The notes: a model not told the origin generated them from the letters alone. 12,774 nucleotides of DNA from Caldimicrobium sp964493015 (GCA_964493015.1 CAZBLU010000043.1:1-12774); one strand, 5' to 3'; shown: positions 6,202 to 12,674, counted from the stretch's first letter. Numbers and translations are program-made.

Positions 6202-6210
6202 GTGTGAAAA
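6186..6210. promoter_or_regulatory. 25-bp perfect palindrome over the nifS -35 box (putative operator)
   Basis: Arms TTTTCACACTTG (6186-6197) and CAAGTGTGAAAA (6199-6210) are perfect inverted repeats around a single base at 6198. The centre contains the -35 hexamer, so a bound dimeric repressor would block RNA polymerase. There is no T-run on either strand, which argues against a terminator. The sequence does not match the CIRCE, IscR or Crp/Fnr sites I know. Confidence 0.7.
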
Positions 6211-6242
6211 TCTGATACCGATAAGAGCGAGGTAGGTTGTCC

Positions 6243-6283
6243 TTAAGCCCTTGACTTGGCTTAAAAAGGATTTAACCTTTAAT
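6243..6283 (+). promoter_or_regulatory. Possible promoter of the Fe-S/DUF3786 gene with an inverted repeat
   Basis: TTAAGCC (6243-6249) and GGCTTAA (6258-6264) form an inverted repeat with an 8-base spacer that contains TTGACT (6251-6256). A workable promoter is TTGGCT (6256-6261), 16 bases, TTTAAT (6278-6283), which would start transcription near 6290, about 6 bases before the ATG at 6296. Both boxes are imperfect, so this call is tentative. Confidence 0.35.
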
Positions 6284-6295
6284 TAGTTTGGTGTC

Positions 6296-7099
6296 ATGGA
6301 GATGAAAACCTATCTTGATTTGCTTAAGATTTTACCTAAGACAAATTGTAAGGAATGTGGAGAGGCAAGTTGTCTTCTCTTTGCCCTGAAGGTCTTTAGT
6401 GGGCAAACCTCACTGGAAAAATGCCCCTATTTAGACCAAGATCTTTTCCCTCAGAGAACTTCACTTAAGGGGCTTTCCTTTAATCAAACCTTAGAGAATT
6501 TGAAGATTCTAAGGGAGAAATTTCAGTCCTTAGATGATTTCATAGAGCGAGCTCAGGATCTGGGCTGTGAGCCTGAGTCAACAGGAAGAGGGGTTCTTTT
6601 ACCTTATCTTGATTGGCTTATTAGAATAGAAGTGAATCAGGAGGGTCACCCTACTCAATTAGTTAACTTAAGTGGAGAAACCTTAGATCCTCGAGATGAA
6701 ATCCTTCTCTGTAATTACTTTATCTTTAACGGAAAAGAGCCCCTAACTATGGACTTTGTAGGGCTTGAGAGCTTTCCTCACTCTATTTCCAAGGTCAAAA
6801 CTTTAAAAATTTATGGCGAGGATCCCTTGGTGGAACTCTTTACTCAGAACCAGCCAAAGCTAAGGAGTATTTTACAGAGATTTAGAGTAAAAGATTTTCA
6901 GAAAGATACGCACGGTTTTTCCTTTTTGGTCTCAATTTTGCCTAAGGTTATCCTCAAAGTGGTTTACTGGGAGGGGGACCCTGAGGATGGCCTTCCCCCA
7001 GGTGGCAAAGTCCTCTATGATAGAGTGGCTCTGAATTATCTCGATTTGGAGTGTCTTGTCTTCTGTGCAGAGCGCTTTGCTGAGAGGTTGAGATGTTAA
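6296..7099 (+). CDS. Fe-S cluster protein with DUF3786 domain
   Basis: The 267-residue protein starts with a [4Fe-4S]-binding domain of the type found in corrinoid and electron-transfer proteins: Cys18, Cys21, Cys26 and Cys43 in the spacing C-x2-C-x4-C-x16-C, within LPKTNCKECGEASC and LEKCPYL. From about residue 75 to the end it resembles DUF3786 (LGCEPESTGRG, LLPYLDWLIRI, DEILLCNYF, LPPGGKVLYD), a domain of unknown function in anaerobes often joined to this Fe-S module. No signal peptide or membrane segment is seen, so it is probably cytosolic. It is divergent from nifS and shares the 134-bp spacer with its operator, which suggests, without proving, a link to Fe-S metabolism. No good Shine-Dalgarno is present; ATG 6302 is an alternative start. 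Domain names are from memory of the families. Confidence 0.8.
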   Translation: MEMKTYLDLLKILPKTNCKECGEASCLLFALKVFSGQTSLEKCPYLDQDLFPQRTSLKGLSFNQTLENLKILREKFQSLDDFIERAQDLGCEPESTGRGVLLPYLDWLIRIEVNQEGHPTQLVNLSGETLDPRDEILLCNYFIFNGKEPLTMDFVGLESFPHSISKVKTLKIYGEDPLVELFTQNQPKLRSILQRFRVKDFQKDTHGFSFLVSILPKVILKVVYWEGDPEDGLPPGGKVLYDRVALNYLDLECLVFCAERFAERLRC

Positions 7100-7308
7100 A
7101 ATTATCTCTCCGGGATTACACCACTTAGGAAAGTTTTTACTTGGCCTCGGCCTTTTTATCCTACTTTTCGGAAAAGTAAATTTCCTGCGCACCCTTAAGC
7201 CTCTGTATTTTTCATCTCCTTCAAACATAACTTAAAAGAAAAGTTGCGGCCCCTGATAAAAGAGCTCACTTTTTAAAAATTTTTAAGCATGTTTAATTAG
7301 CCATATTG
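7100..7308. other. Gene-free spacer with a 17-bp palindrome at 7162-7178
   Basis: This 209-bp spacer lies between the convergent DUF3786 and rlmH genes. TACTTTTC (7162-7169) and GAAAAGTA (7171-7178) form a perfect inverted repeat around one base. The 14-bp AT-only palindrome at 7273-7286 is low complexity. No GC-rich stem with a T-run was found, so neither neighbour has a clear terminator. No credible gene is seen. Confidence 0.5.
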
Positions 7309-7770
7309 TTAAGCCCTGTGATAGGGATGTCCCTTTATAATACTAAAGGCCCGATAGAGGGCCTCTACAAGGACTAAGAGAGCAATTTCGTGATTAAGGG
7401 TTAGGTCTGAAAGCCTTAAAGTGAGATGTGCCCTTTTTTTAAGCTCTTCAGAGACCCCTTCAGGGCCTCCTATGAGAAAGGTTATGTTTTTCCACTGCCC
7501 TTGTAGAGAATTAAGGAGCTCTGTAAAAGAGGTAGTATTGAAGGCCCTTCCCCGCTCATCTAAAACAATTAAATAGCTATTCTCGGGAAGATGCCTCAAG
7601 AAAAGCTCTTCTTCAGCCTTGAGTCTCTCCACTTTAGAGGAATAGGCCCCTTTTAAACGAGGGAAAATCCCTTCAACTTTGATCCACTTAGAGAGACCCT
7701 TTAGAAAATAGGAAAGACCCTCTTTAACAAAGGGGTATTTTAGAGGACCAGGAGCAATCAGAAAAATCAC
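7309..7770 (-). CDS. rlmH: 23S rRNA (pseudouridine-1915-N3) methyltransferase RlmH
   Basis: RlmH (SPOUT family) methylates pseudouridine 1915 in helix 69 of 23S rRNA. The 153 residues match the usual length (about 155) and carry LDERG (70-74), FLIGGPEG (98-105), LSDLTLNHEIALLVLVEALYRA (120-141) and the C-terminal GHPYHR (147-152), which with the GGPEG loop builds the AdoMet pocket of the knotted fold. The start is GTG at 7770, overlapping the proC stop as GTGA. Coupling to proC is therefore likely, and both probably share the proC promoter. Confidence 0.93.
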   Translation of the reverse strand: MIFLIAPGPLKYPFVKEGLSYFLKGLSKWIKVEGIFPRLKGAYSSKVERLKAEEELFLRHLPENSYLIVLDERGRAFNTTSFTELLNSLQGQWKNITFLIGGPEGVSEELKKRAHLTLRLSDLTLNHEIALLVLVEALYRAFSIIKGHPYHRA

Positions 7771-8591
7771 TTTCCACTTAATTCAGAGCTAAGCTCTTTA
7801 CTTCTTTCCCAGGCCTTCCTCAGGGCTTCTATTATAATTCCAGGAAATCCCTCTTTATAAAGCCATTCCATGGCTGTAATGGTGGTGCCAGCAGGGGAAG
7901 TTACCATGGCCTTGACTTCGTAGGGGTTCTTTTGGCTAATCTTCATGAGCTTTAAGGTCCCTTCTATAGTGGCTAAGGCGAGTTTTTCTGCTATCATTCT
8001 GGGGAGTCCACATCTTACTCCCCCATCAATTAGGGCTTCCACAAAGAGGGCAACATAGGCTGGCCCACTTCCTGAAAGAGCTGTTACTGCATCCATGTAA
8101 TATTCCTCCACCCTGAGGACTTCTCCAATGGCCCTGAATATCTCTTCAACAAGTCGGACATCCTCTTCCGTTGCATAAGAGCCCTTACAAATAGCACTGA
8201 TACTACTCTGAACCAAGGCACAAGTATTGGGCATAACCCTAACAAGCCTTGTTCCAGGTGGAAGCCTCTTTTCATAAAACTCAAGCCTTAGCCCAGCGGC
8301 AATTGTAATAAGGAGGTGCCTATTTGTCTCTATAAAGGGATTTATTTCTTTAAGAACCGCTTCCATAACTTGTGGTTTTACTGCAAGTAGGATTATGCCT
8401 TCCTTCTCTAAGACTGTTCTATTATGGGGAGTGGTATGGATGTGGTAATATTCCTCTAAATACTGGCGTCTTTCCTTTAGAGGCTCTGCTACGATGATAT
8501 CCTTTGCTGAAAAGAGGTCTTTTTCTAAGAAGCCCTTGATCAGGGCTTCTGCCATTTGGCCTCCGCCAACAATCCCTATGCTTTTGAGCAT
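7767..8591 (-). CDS. proC: Pyrroline-5-carboxylate reductase
   Basis: ProC makes the last step of proline synthesis, reducing pyrroline-5-carboxylate with NAD(P)H in the cytosol. From the ATG at 8591 it has 274 residues, the normal length: IGIVGGGQMAEAL (5-17) is the Rossmann dinucleotide loop, LLAVKPQ follows, then RVMPNTCALV, and the C-terminal substrate/dimer domain has ALSGSGPAYVALFVEALIDGGV and VTSPAGTTITA. A GTG at 8603 extends the frame by four codons, but those codons contain the Shine-Dalgarno AGGAGG, so the ATG 3 bases further on is the better start. It is followed by rlmH with a 4-nt overlap. Confidence 0.95.
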   Translation of the reverse strand: MLKSIGIVGGGQMAEALIKGFLEKDLFSAKDIIVAEPLKERRQYLEEYYHIHTTPHNRTVLEKEGIILLAVKPQVMEAVLKEINPFIETNRHLLITIAAGLRLEFYEKRLPPGTRLVRVMPNTCALVQSSISAICKGSYATEEDVRLVEEIFRAIGEVLRVEEYYMDAVTALSGSGPAYVALFVEALIDGGVRCGLPRMIAEKLALATIEGTLKLMKISQKNPYEVKAMVTSPAGTTITAMEWLYKEGFPGIIIEALRKAWERSKELSSELSGK

Positions 8592-8622
8592 GGCCCTCCT
8601 CACTTTTAGATTTTAAGAGGGA

Positions 8623-8650
8623 ATTATAACTCTATTGACAAATTTGAAAA
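8623..8650 (-). promoter_or_regulatory. Promoter of proC-rlmH
   Basis: On the minus strand a perfect TATAAT (8623-8628) is preceded, 16 bases upstream, by TTTTCA (8645-8650), a 4/6 match to the -35 box. Initiation near 8616 gives a leader of about 25 nt with the AGGAGG site. The promoter interlocks with the divergent tRNA-Ala promoter. Confidence 0.6.
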
Positions 8651-8662
8651 TAGGGTTATTTT
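8635..8662 (+). promoter_or_regulatory. Promoter of tRNA-Ala
   Basis: A perfect TTGACA (8635-8640) is followed after 16 bases by TATTTT (8657-8662), a 4/6 match. Predicted initiation near 8669 is a few bases before the tRNA. Its -35 box lies inside the spacer of the proC promoter on the other strand. Confidence 0.55.
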
Positions 8663-8675
8663 TAAGACAAGGAGA

Positions 8676-8747
8676 GGGGCCGTAGCTCAGAGGGAGAGCG
8701 CGTGAATGGCATTCACGAGGTCGAGGGTTCAAGTCCCTCCGGCTCCA
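8676..8747 (+). tRNA. tRNA-Ala (anticodon GGC)
   Basis: The 72 bases form a cloverleaf: acceptor GGGGCCG with CGGCTCC, D stem GCTC with GAGC, anticodon stem CGTGA with TCACG, T stem GAGGG with CCCTC. The loop ATGGCAT gives anticodon GGC at 8708-8710. The G3-U70 wobble pair (8678 with 8744), the main identity element for alanyl-tRNA synthetase, is present. The D loop is short (7 bases). CCA is not encoded. Confidence 0.97.
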
Positions 8748-8766
8748 CTGTTTGATTTTAAAACCC

Positions 8767-8794
8767 TTGTGAAAGGAAAAGAATAGGGTATAAT
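8767..8794 (+). promoter_or_regulatory. Promoter of tRNA-Asp
   Basis: TTGTGA (8767-8772, 4/6) is followed after 16 bases by a perfect TATAAT (8789-8794). Initiation near 8801 is about 9 bases before the tRNA. It is the only clear promoter upstream of the DUF218-gmhA-tsaD genes. Confidence 0.65.
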
Positions 8795-8809
8795 AGTAAT
8801 TCAAAATTT

Positions 8810-8887
8810 GGGGCTGTAGCTCAGCACGGTCAGAGCGCCTGCCTGTCACGCAGGAGGCCGCGGGTTCAAGTCCCGTCAGCCCCGCCA
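8810..8887 (+). tRNA. tRNA-Asp (anticodon GTC)
   Basis: The cloverleaf has acceptor GGGGCTG with CAGCCCC, D stem GCTC with GAGC, anticodon stem CCTGC with GCAGG and T stem GCGGG with CCCGT. The loop CTGTCAC gives anticodon GTC at 8845-8847, and the discriminator is G (8884), as needed for aspartate. Unlike the other two tRNAs here, it encodes its CCA end (8885-8887). The next gene starts 15 bases further on. Confidence 0.97.
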
Positions 8888-8901
8888 TTTTTCCCTATCT
8901 T

Positions 8902-9675
8902 ATGCCCAATTTTACCTTTCTCCTAAAAAAAATAATTACCTATCTCTTTTATCCTTCCACTCTTATTTTTCTCTTTCTCCTGGCAGTCACCATTTATGTG
9001 GTTTTGGGCAAAAGAAGAGGGCGTAGAAGATTTCTCCTCTTTTTAGCCATCTTTCTCTATTATCTTTCCACAACTCCTTTTTTCCCTTATATAATGTTAA
9101 AAAATTTAGAAAAGGGTTTTAAAATTCCCCTTCAAGAGGAGTTAGAAAGGGTTAATACCCTTGTAGTCTTAACTGGAAGAATTTATGGGGATCCTCGCTT
9201 AGGGCTCGAAGAGCGCTTTAGTAGAGAGACCCTTATCCGTTTTTTAGTAGCCCTTGAACTGAAAAAGAAATTTCCTCATAAGAAGCTAATCGTTGTGGGA
9301 GGCTCCTTTGAGGGAAAAGGTGCAAGTTATCTCAAAGAACTTGCCTCTAAATGGGGAGTCACCGTTGAGGCCTTAGATGTGCCCCTTGATACCTCAGAGA
9401 GCGCTCGAGCCCTAAAGGGGGTTTTAAAAGAAGGGGAGCCCTTTTATCTTCTCACCTCTGCCTATCATTTGCCCAGAGCCCTTTTTCTCTTTAAAAAGGA
9501 AGGCCTAAATCCCCTGCCTTACCCTACGAACTTTAATCACCCTCTCTGTAAACCCTCAAAGACCTTTCTCTACTTCTTCCCCCAGGATATCTATCTCAGT
9601 TTTTCCAATTTAGCCTTCCAGGAATATCTCGCTCTAACCTATTATAAGATAAAGTATCTCTTTAAGAGGAGTTGA
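8902..9675 (+). CDS. DUF218 (ElyC/SanA/YdcF-like) membrane protein
   Basis: The 257-residue protein has two predicted membrane helices (about 11-36 and 43-65) joined by a very basic loop (KRRGRRR), followed by a soluble DUF218 domain that probably faces the periplasm by the positive-inside rule. Family features are VVLTGRIYGDPR (88-99), IVVGGS, DTSESARAL and LLTSAYHLPRALFLFKKEGLNPLPYP. ElyC-type relatives affect peptidoglycan synthesis and undecaprenyl carrier use, but the reaction is not established, so an envelope role is inferred. It lies two bases before gmhA's TTG or eight before its ATG counting from the preceding stop's start, in an apparent operon with gmhA and tsaD. The ATG is 14 bases beyond tRNA-Asp and has no Shine-Dalgarno. 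Confidence 0.82.
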   Translation: MPNFTFLLKKIITYLFYPSTLIFLFLLAVTIYVVLGKRRGRRRFLLFLAIFLYYLSTTPFFPYIMLKNLEKGFKIPLQEELERVNTLVVLTGRIYGDPRLGLEERFSRETLIRFLVALELKKKFPHKKLIVVGGSFEGKGASYLKELASKWGVTVEALDVPLDTSESARALKGVLKEGEPFYLLTSAYHLPRALFLFKKEGLNPLPYPTNFNHPLCKPSKTFLYFFPQDIYLSFSNLAFQEYLALTYYKIKYLFKRS

Positions 9676-9677
9676 GC

Positions 9678-10253
9678 ATGTCCTTTCAAGAGTTATTACT
9701 ACGTATCAAAGAGGAGCACCTTAACACTATAGAGAAATTTATCGAAGTAGAGGGAGAAAAGATCTTACAACTTGTCCAGCTCACTAAAGAAGTCTTTGAA
9801 AGAGGGGGAAAGATACTTATTTTTGGTAATGGGGGCTCAGCAGCTGATGCACAGCACTTAGCAGGAGAACTGGTTAACCGCTTTAAGCGGGAGAGGAGGC
9901 CCTTTCCTGCCCTTGCCTTAACCACTGATACCTCAGTGCTTACAGCCATTGCCAATGATTATGACTTTTCTCAAGTATTTGTAAAGCAGATACAGGCCTT
10001 AGGTAAGCCTGGAGATATTGCTCTTGCCATAAGCACAAGTGGTAACTCTCCTAATGTAGTAGAGGCCCTGAAAGTGGCTAAAGAGATGGGCCTTATTACG
10101 GTGGGCTTGAGTGGGGGCACAGGAGGTAAAATGGCTTCTCTCTGTGATTATCTTATCCTTGTTCCTTCTCAAGATACCCCTCGTATACAAGAGGGACATC
10201 TTCTTTTTCTGCATATTTTTTCTGAACTCTTAGAGTTGAGTCTTTCTCTCTGA
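9678..10253 (+). CDS. gmhA: Sedoheptulose 7-phosphate isomerase (phosphoheptose isomerase)
   Basis: GmhA converts sedoheptulose 7-phosphate to glycero-manno-heptose 7-phosphate, the first step to ADP-heptose for LPS inner core or glycans. From the ATG at 9678 it has 191 residues, the usual size, with one SIS domain: FGNGGSAADAQHLAGELVNRF (49-69), TAIANDYDF (89-97), ISTSGNSPN (118-126), GLSGGTGG (143-150) and TPRIQEGHLLFLH (167-179). His60, Glu64, Gln171 and His179 match the zinc and catalytic positions. A TTG at 9672 extends the frame by two codons, but GAGGAG (9666-9671) is well spaced (6 bases) only for the ATG. It follows the DUF218 stop by two bases. Confidence 0.95.
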   Translation: MSFQELLLRIKEEHLNTIEKFIEVEGEKILQLVQLTKEVFERGGKILIFGNGGSAADAQHLAGELVNRFKRERRPFPALALTTDTSVLTAIANDYDFSQVFVKQIQALGKPGDIALAISTSGNSPNVVEALKVAKEMGLITVGLSGGTGGKMASLCDYLILVPSQDTPRIQEGHLLFLHIFSELLELSLSL

Positions 10254-10262
10254 GGTCTTTTT

Positions 10263-11264
10263 ATGCTTCTTGCCATCGAGACCTCTTGTGACGAAACAGG
10301 GGTAGCGCTCTTTAGTGAGGAAGGGGTTCCTATAAAGGACCTACTTTATTCACAGGTTGCCCTTCACTCTCCCTTTGGGGGCATTGTTCCTGAAATTGCC
10401 AGCCGTAAACAGCTCGAAGTCCTCTATCCACTCTTGAAAAGGCTCTTTGAGGAAAGTGGAAAAGGGTTGAGGGATCTTAAGGCTATTGCTGTTACCTTTG
10501 GTCCAGGTCTTATTGGATCCCTTCTTGTTGGTGTTACCTTTGCTAAGACTTTAGCCATGGCTTTGGAGATACCGCTTATTAGCATTAATCATCTTCATGC
10601 CCATATTTTTTCTCCCTTTTTAATAAAGGAGATCCCTTTTCCCTTTTTAGCCCTCCTTGTATCTGGGGGGCATACAGCCCTTTTTTTGGTTAGGGACTTT
10701 GAAGACCTTGAACTCATGGGGCATACACGAGATGATGCAGCAGGTGAGGCCTTTGATAAAGTGGCCAAACTTTTAGGACTACCCTATCCTGGGGGACCCA
10801 TTATAAGTAAGCTTGCCGAAAAGGGAGATCCAGAAAGATATGAACTGCCTCGGCCCATGCTTGAAGAGGAGAACTTCGATTTCAGTTTTTCTGGTCTTAA
10901 AACAGCAGTTTTTCAGCTAACCAAAGGGGCTAAAGAGATACAGGTTGAAGATCTCTGTGCCAGTTTTCAGAAGGCCCTCTGTGAGGTGTTGGTAGAAAAG
11001 AGCCTAAGAGCAAGTAGAGCGCTTGGAATACCACGCATAGTGGTTACAGGCGGGGTCTCAGCAAATACCTATTTGAGAAAACTCTTCCATGAAAGGGCTG
11101 AAGGAGAGGAAATCTATTTTCCTCCTGTGGAACTTTGCACCGATAATGCCCTTATGGTAGGTTATCTTGGCTGGGTAAAATGGAAAAGAAAAAGATTTTC
11201 TCCACTTACAGAAGAACCTTTTGCCCGAGCAGAATACCGTAGAGGAAAGATTAATCAGCCCTAA
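10263..11264 (+). CDS. tsaD: tRNA threonylcarbamoyladenosine (t6A) biosynthesis protein TsaD
   Basis: TsaD, with TsaB and TsaE, transfers the threonylcarbamoyl group onto A37 of ANN-reading tRNAs; it is near-universal. The 333 residues have the expected ASKHA-fold motifs: IETSCDETGVAL (5-16), VPEIASRKQ (42-50), FGPGLIGSLLVGV (79-91), the metal-binding histidines His110 and His114, SGGHT (134-138), DDAAGEAFDKVAKLLGLPYPGGP (157-179), GGVSANTYLR (263-272) and CTDNALM (292-298), whose Asp294 is the third metal ligand. A Shine-Dalgarno-like GAGGT overlaps the gmhA stop, 7 bases before the ATG, so the two genes are co-translated. Its end overlaps ntrX by 14 bp, tail to tail. Confidence 0.97.
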   Translation: MLLAIETSCDETGVALFSEEGVPIKDLLYSQVALHSPFGGIVPEIASRKQLEVLYPLLKRLFEESGKGLRDLKAIAVTFGPGLIGSLLVGVTFAKTLAMALEIPLISINHLHAHIFSPFLIKEIPFPFLALLVSGGHTALFLVRDFEDLELMGHTRDDAAGEAFDKVAKLLGLPYPGGPIISKLAEKGDPERYELPRPMLEEENFDFSFSGLKTAVFQLTKGAKEIQVEDLCASFQKALCEVLVEKSLRASRALGIPRIVVTGGVSANTYLRKLFHERAEGEEIYFPPVELCTDNALMVGYLGWVKWKRKRFSPLTEEPFARAEYRRGKINQP

Positions 11265-12621
11265 GGCCTAATTCTTTTAATTTTTTTTGTAGATAGGTCC
11301 TCTCAAGGCCTATTTCTCTTGCCGTTCTACTGATATTTCCCTCAAATTGTTCTAATTTTCTTTTGAGATACTCCCGTTCAAAAAGCATTTTAGCAGTCCT
11401 GAATTCGTTTTCTTCAAACCAGGGTTCTGTGGAGGTGCCTAAAGAGGCCCCTGGGGAAATTTTGGCTAAAAAATCTTTAGGTAGATCAGCTAAAGTAATT
11501 TCTTCCTTGTTGACTAAAATGACCAGTCTTTCAATGAAATTTTTGAGTTCCCGCACATTCCCTGGCCAAGAGTATTTTTCTAAGGCCTTAATGACCTCTG
11601 GGTGGAGTCTCTTTCTGCCAAGGCCTGTTTTTTGAGATAACTCTTCCAGAAAGGCATGGGCAAGGGGTTCAATATCTTCTTTTCGCTCTCTCAAGGGAGG
11701 AATATAGATGGGAAAGACATTAAGGCGAAAATAGAGATCTTCACGAAAAGTGCCCTTAGCAATTTCTTCTGGCAGGTTTTTGTTTGTGGCTGCTATAATA
11801 CGCACATCAATTTCAATAGGTCTTTGTCCACCTAAGCGTTCAATTTTCATCTCTTGGATTACTCTTAATACCTTAGCCTGGGCAGAAAGATTCATATCCC
11901 CAATTTCATCGAGGAAGATTGTTCCACCTGAGGCCTGCTCAAATTTACCCTTTTTAAGTGCCTTAGCATCAGTAAAGGCTCCCTTTTCATAGCCAAAGAG
12001 TTCAGCTTCTATTAGGTTTTCTGGAATAGCAGCACAGTTTACCTCAACAAAAGGTGCATCTTTTCTCTTGGATTTAAAATGTATAAGCCTTGCCACTACT
12101 TCTTTACCTACACCAGATTCTCCCATGATAAGCACTGTAGTATCTGTTGGGGCTACCTTTTCGATAAGGGCCTTGATCTCCGAGATAGCCTGTGAGTGTC
12201 CAGTGAGTTCTAATTTACCATAGAGCTGACTTTTGAGCCTTTTATTTTCCTCCTCTAAAGAGAGAAATTTTAGGGCGTTTTCTAAAGAAACCATTACTCT
12301 TTCATAGGAAAGGGGCTTTTCAATAAAATCAAAGGCCCCTAATTTTAGAGCTTTTACAGCTGTATCTATCGTTCCATGCCCAGAAATAATAATTATGGGT
12401 AGTTTTTCATGGGATTCTTTGATTCTTTTTAAGACTTCAAGCCCGTCAGCATCTTTTAACCAGAGATCGAGAAATATTACTCGTGGGGAGGTCTGTTTAA
12501 GGTGATCTAAGGCTTCTTTTGCCCTGAGGAAGGTTTTGACTTGATATCCTTCATCTTGCAGGATATTACTTAAGGTTTCTAAAATACCCTTTTCATCATC
12601 TATAATCCATACTTCAGACAT
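11251..12621 (-). CDS. ntrX: NtrX-like sigma-54-dependent response regulator
   Basis: The 456-residue protein has three domains. The receiver (1-120) has the acidic pair Asp8-Asp9, phospho-acceptor Asp52 in FLDLWL, Ser80 and Lys102. The AAA+ domain (138-375) has Walker A GESGVGKE (167-174), Walker B TIFLDEIGDM (234-243) and the arginine-finger region FREDLYFRLNVF (292-303). The C-terminal Fis-type helix-turn-helix (about 425-453) contains GNISRTAREIGLERTYLQKKLKELG. The LWL receiver motif, the FEREYL linker and the DNA-binding helix resemble NtrX more than NtrC. The sigma-54 contact loop is GAFTDA rather than GAFTGA. It should activate sigma-54 promoters on phosphorylation by a histidine kinase, which is not in the window. 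No Shine-Dalgarno precedes the ATG; the promoter suggests a very short leader. Confidence 0.92.
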   Translation of the reverse strand: MSEVWIIDDEKGILETLSNILQDEGYQVKTFLRAKEALDHLKQTSPRVIFLDLWLKDADGLEVLKRIKESHEKLPIIIISGHGTIDTAVKALKLGAFDFIEKPLSYERVMVSLENALKFLSLEEENKRLKSQLYGKLELTGHSQAISEIKALIEKVAPTDTTVLIMGESGVGKEVVARLIHFKSKRKDAPFVEVNCAAIPENLIEAELFGYEKGAFTDAKALKKGKFEQASGGTIFLDEIGDMNLSAQAKVLRVIQEMKIERLGGQRPIEIDVRIIAATNKNLPEEIAKGTFREDLYFRLNVFPIYIPPLRERKEDIEPLAHAFLEELSQKTGLGRKRLHPEVIKALEKYSWPGNVRELKNFIERLVILVNKEEITLADLPKDFLAKISPGASLGTSTEPWFEENEFRTAKMLFEREYLKRKLEQFEGNISRTAREIGLERTYLQKKLKELGLRAD

Positions 12622-12631
12622 GTGTGATTAA

Positions 12632-12659
12632 AATTTATCTATTTTTTTCAAAAAGACAA
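12632..12659 (-). promoter_or_regulatory. Possible promoter of ntrX
   Basis: On the minus strand TTGTCT (12654-12659) and TAAATT (12632-12637) are 16 bases apart (4/6 matches each). Initiation near 12625 would leave about 4 bases before the ATG at 12621. Confidence 0.4.
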
Positions 12660-12674
12660 GGTTTCCTACCCCCT

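Noticed and set aside
7143..7157. Terminator after the DUF3786 gene (GGCCTCGGCC then T5)
   Set aside because: The stem would have at most three pairs with a four-base loop, and the T-run is short.
6932..7228. A 98-codon minus-strand frame partly in the 7100-7308 spacer
   Set aside because: More than half lies antisense to the DUF3786 gene, there is no suitably spaced ribosome site or family resemblance, and the composition is not protein-like.
8592..8603. GTG start four codons upstream for proC
   Set aside because: The extra codons contain the AGGAGG ribosome site used by the ATG at 8591.
8613..8888. A 91-codon minus-strand frame across the two tRNA genes
   Set aside because: It is antisense to tRNA-Ala and tRNA-Asp; the TGLEPAASCVTGRRSDRAELQP-like reading is a well-known false protein from tRNA complements.
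9672..9677. TTG start for gmhA overlapping the upstream stop
   Set aside because: The GAGGAG site directly abuts it, whereas it is 6 bases from the ATG at 9678.
9686..9955. An 89-codon Ser-rich minus-strand frame
   Set aside because: It is antisense to gmhA, whose motifs are clear.
11255..11288. Terminator after tsaD (T8 run at 11281-11288)
   Set aside because: The only stem nearby is three base pairs (GCC/GGC) and it is far from the T-run.
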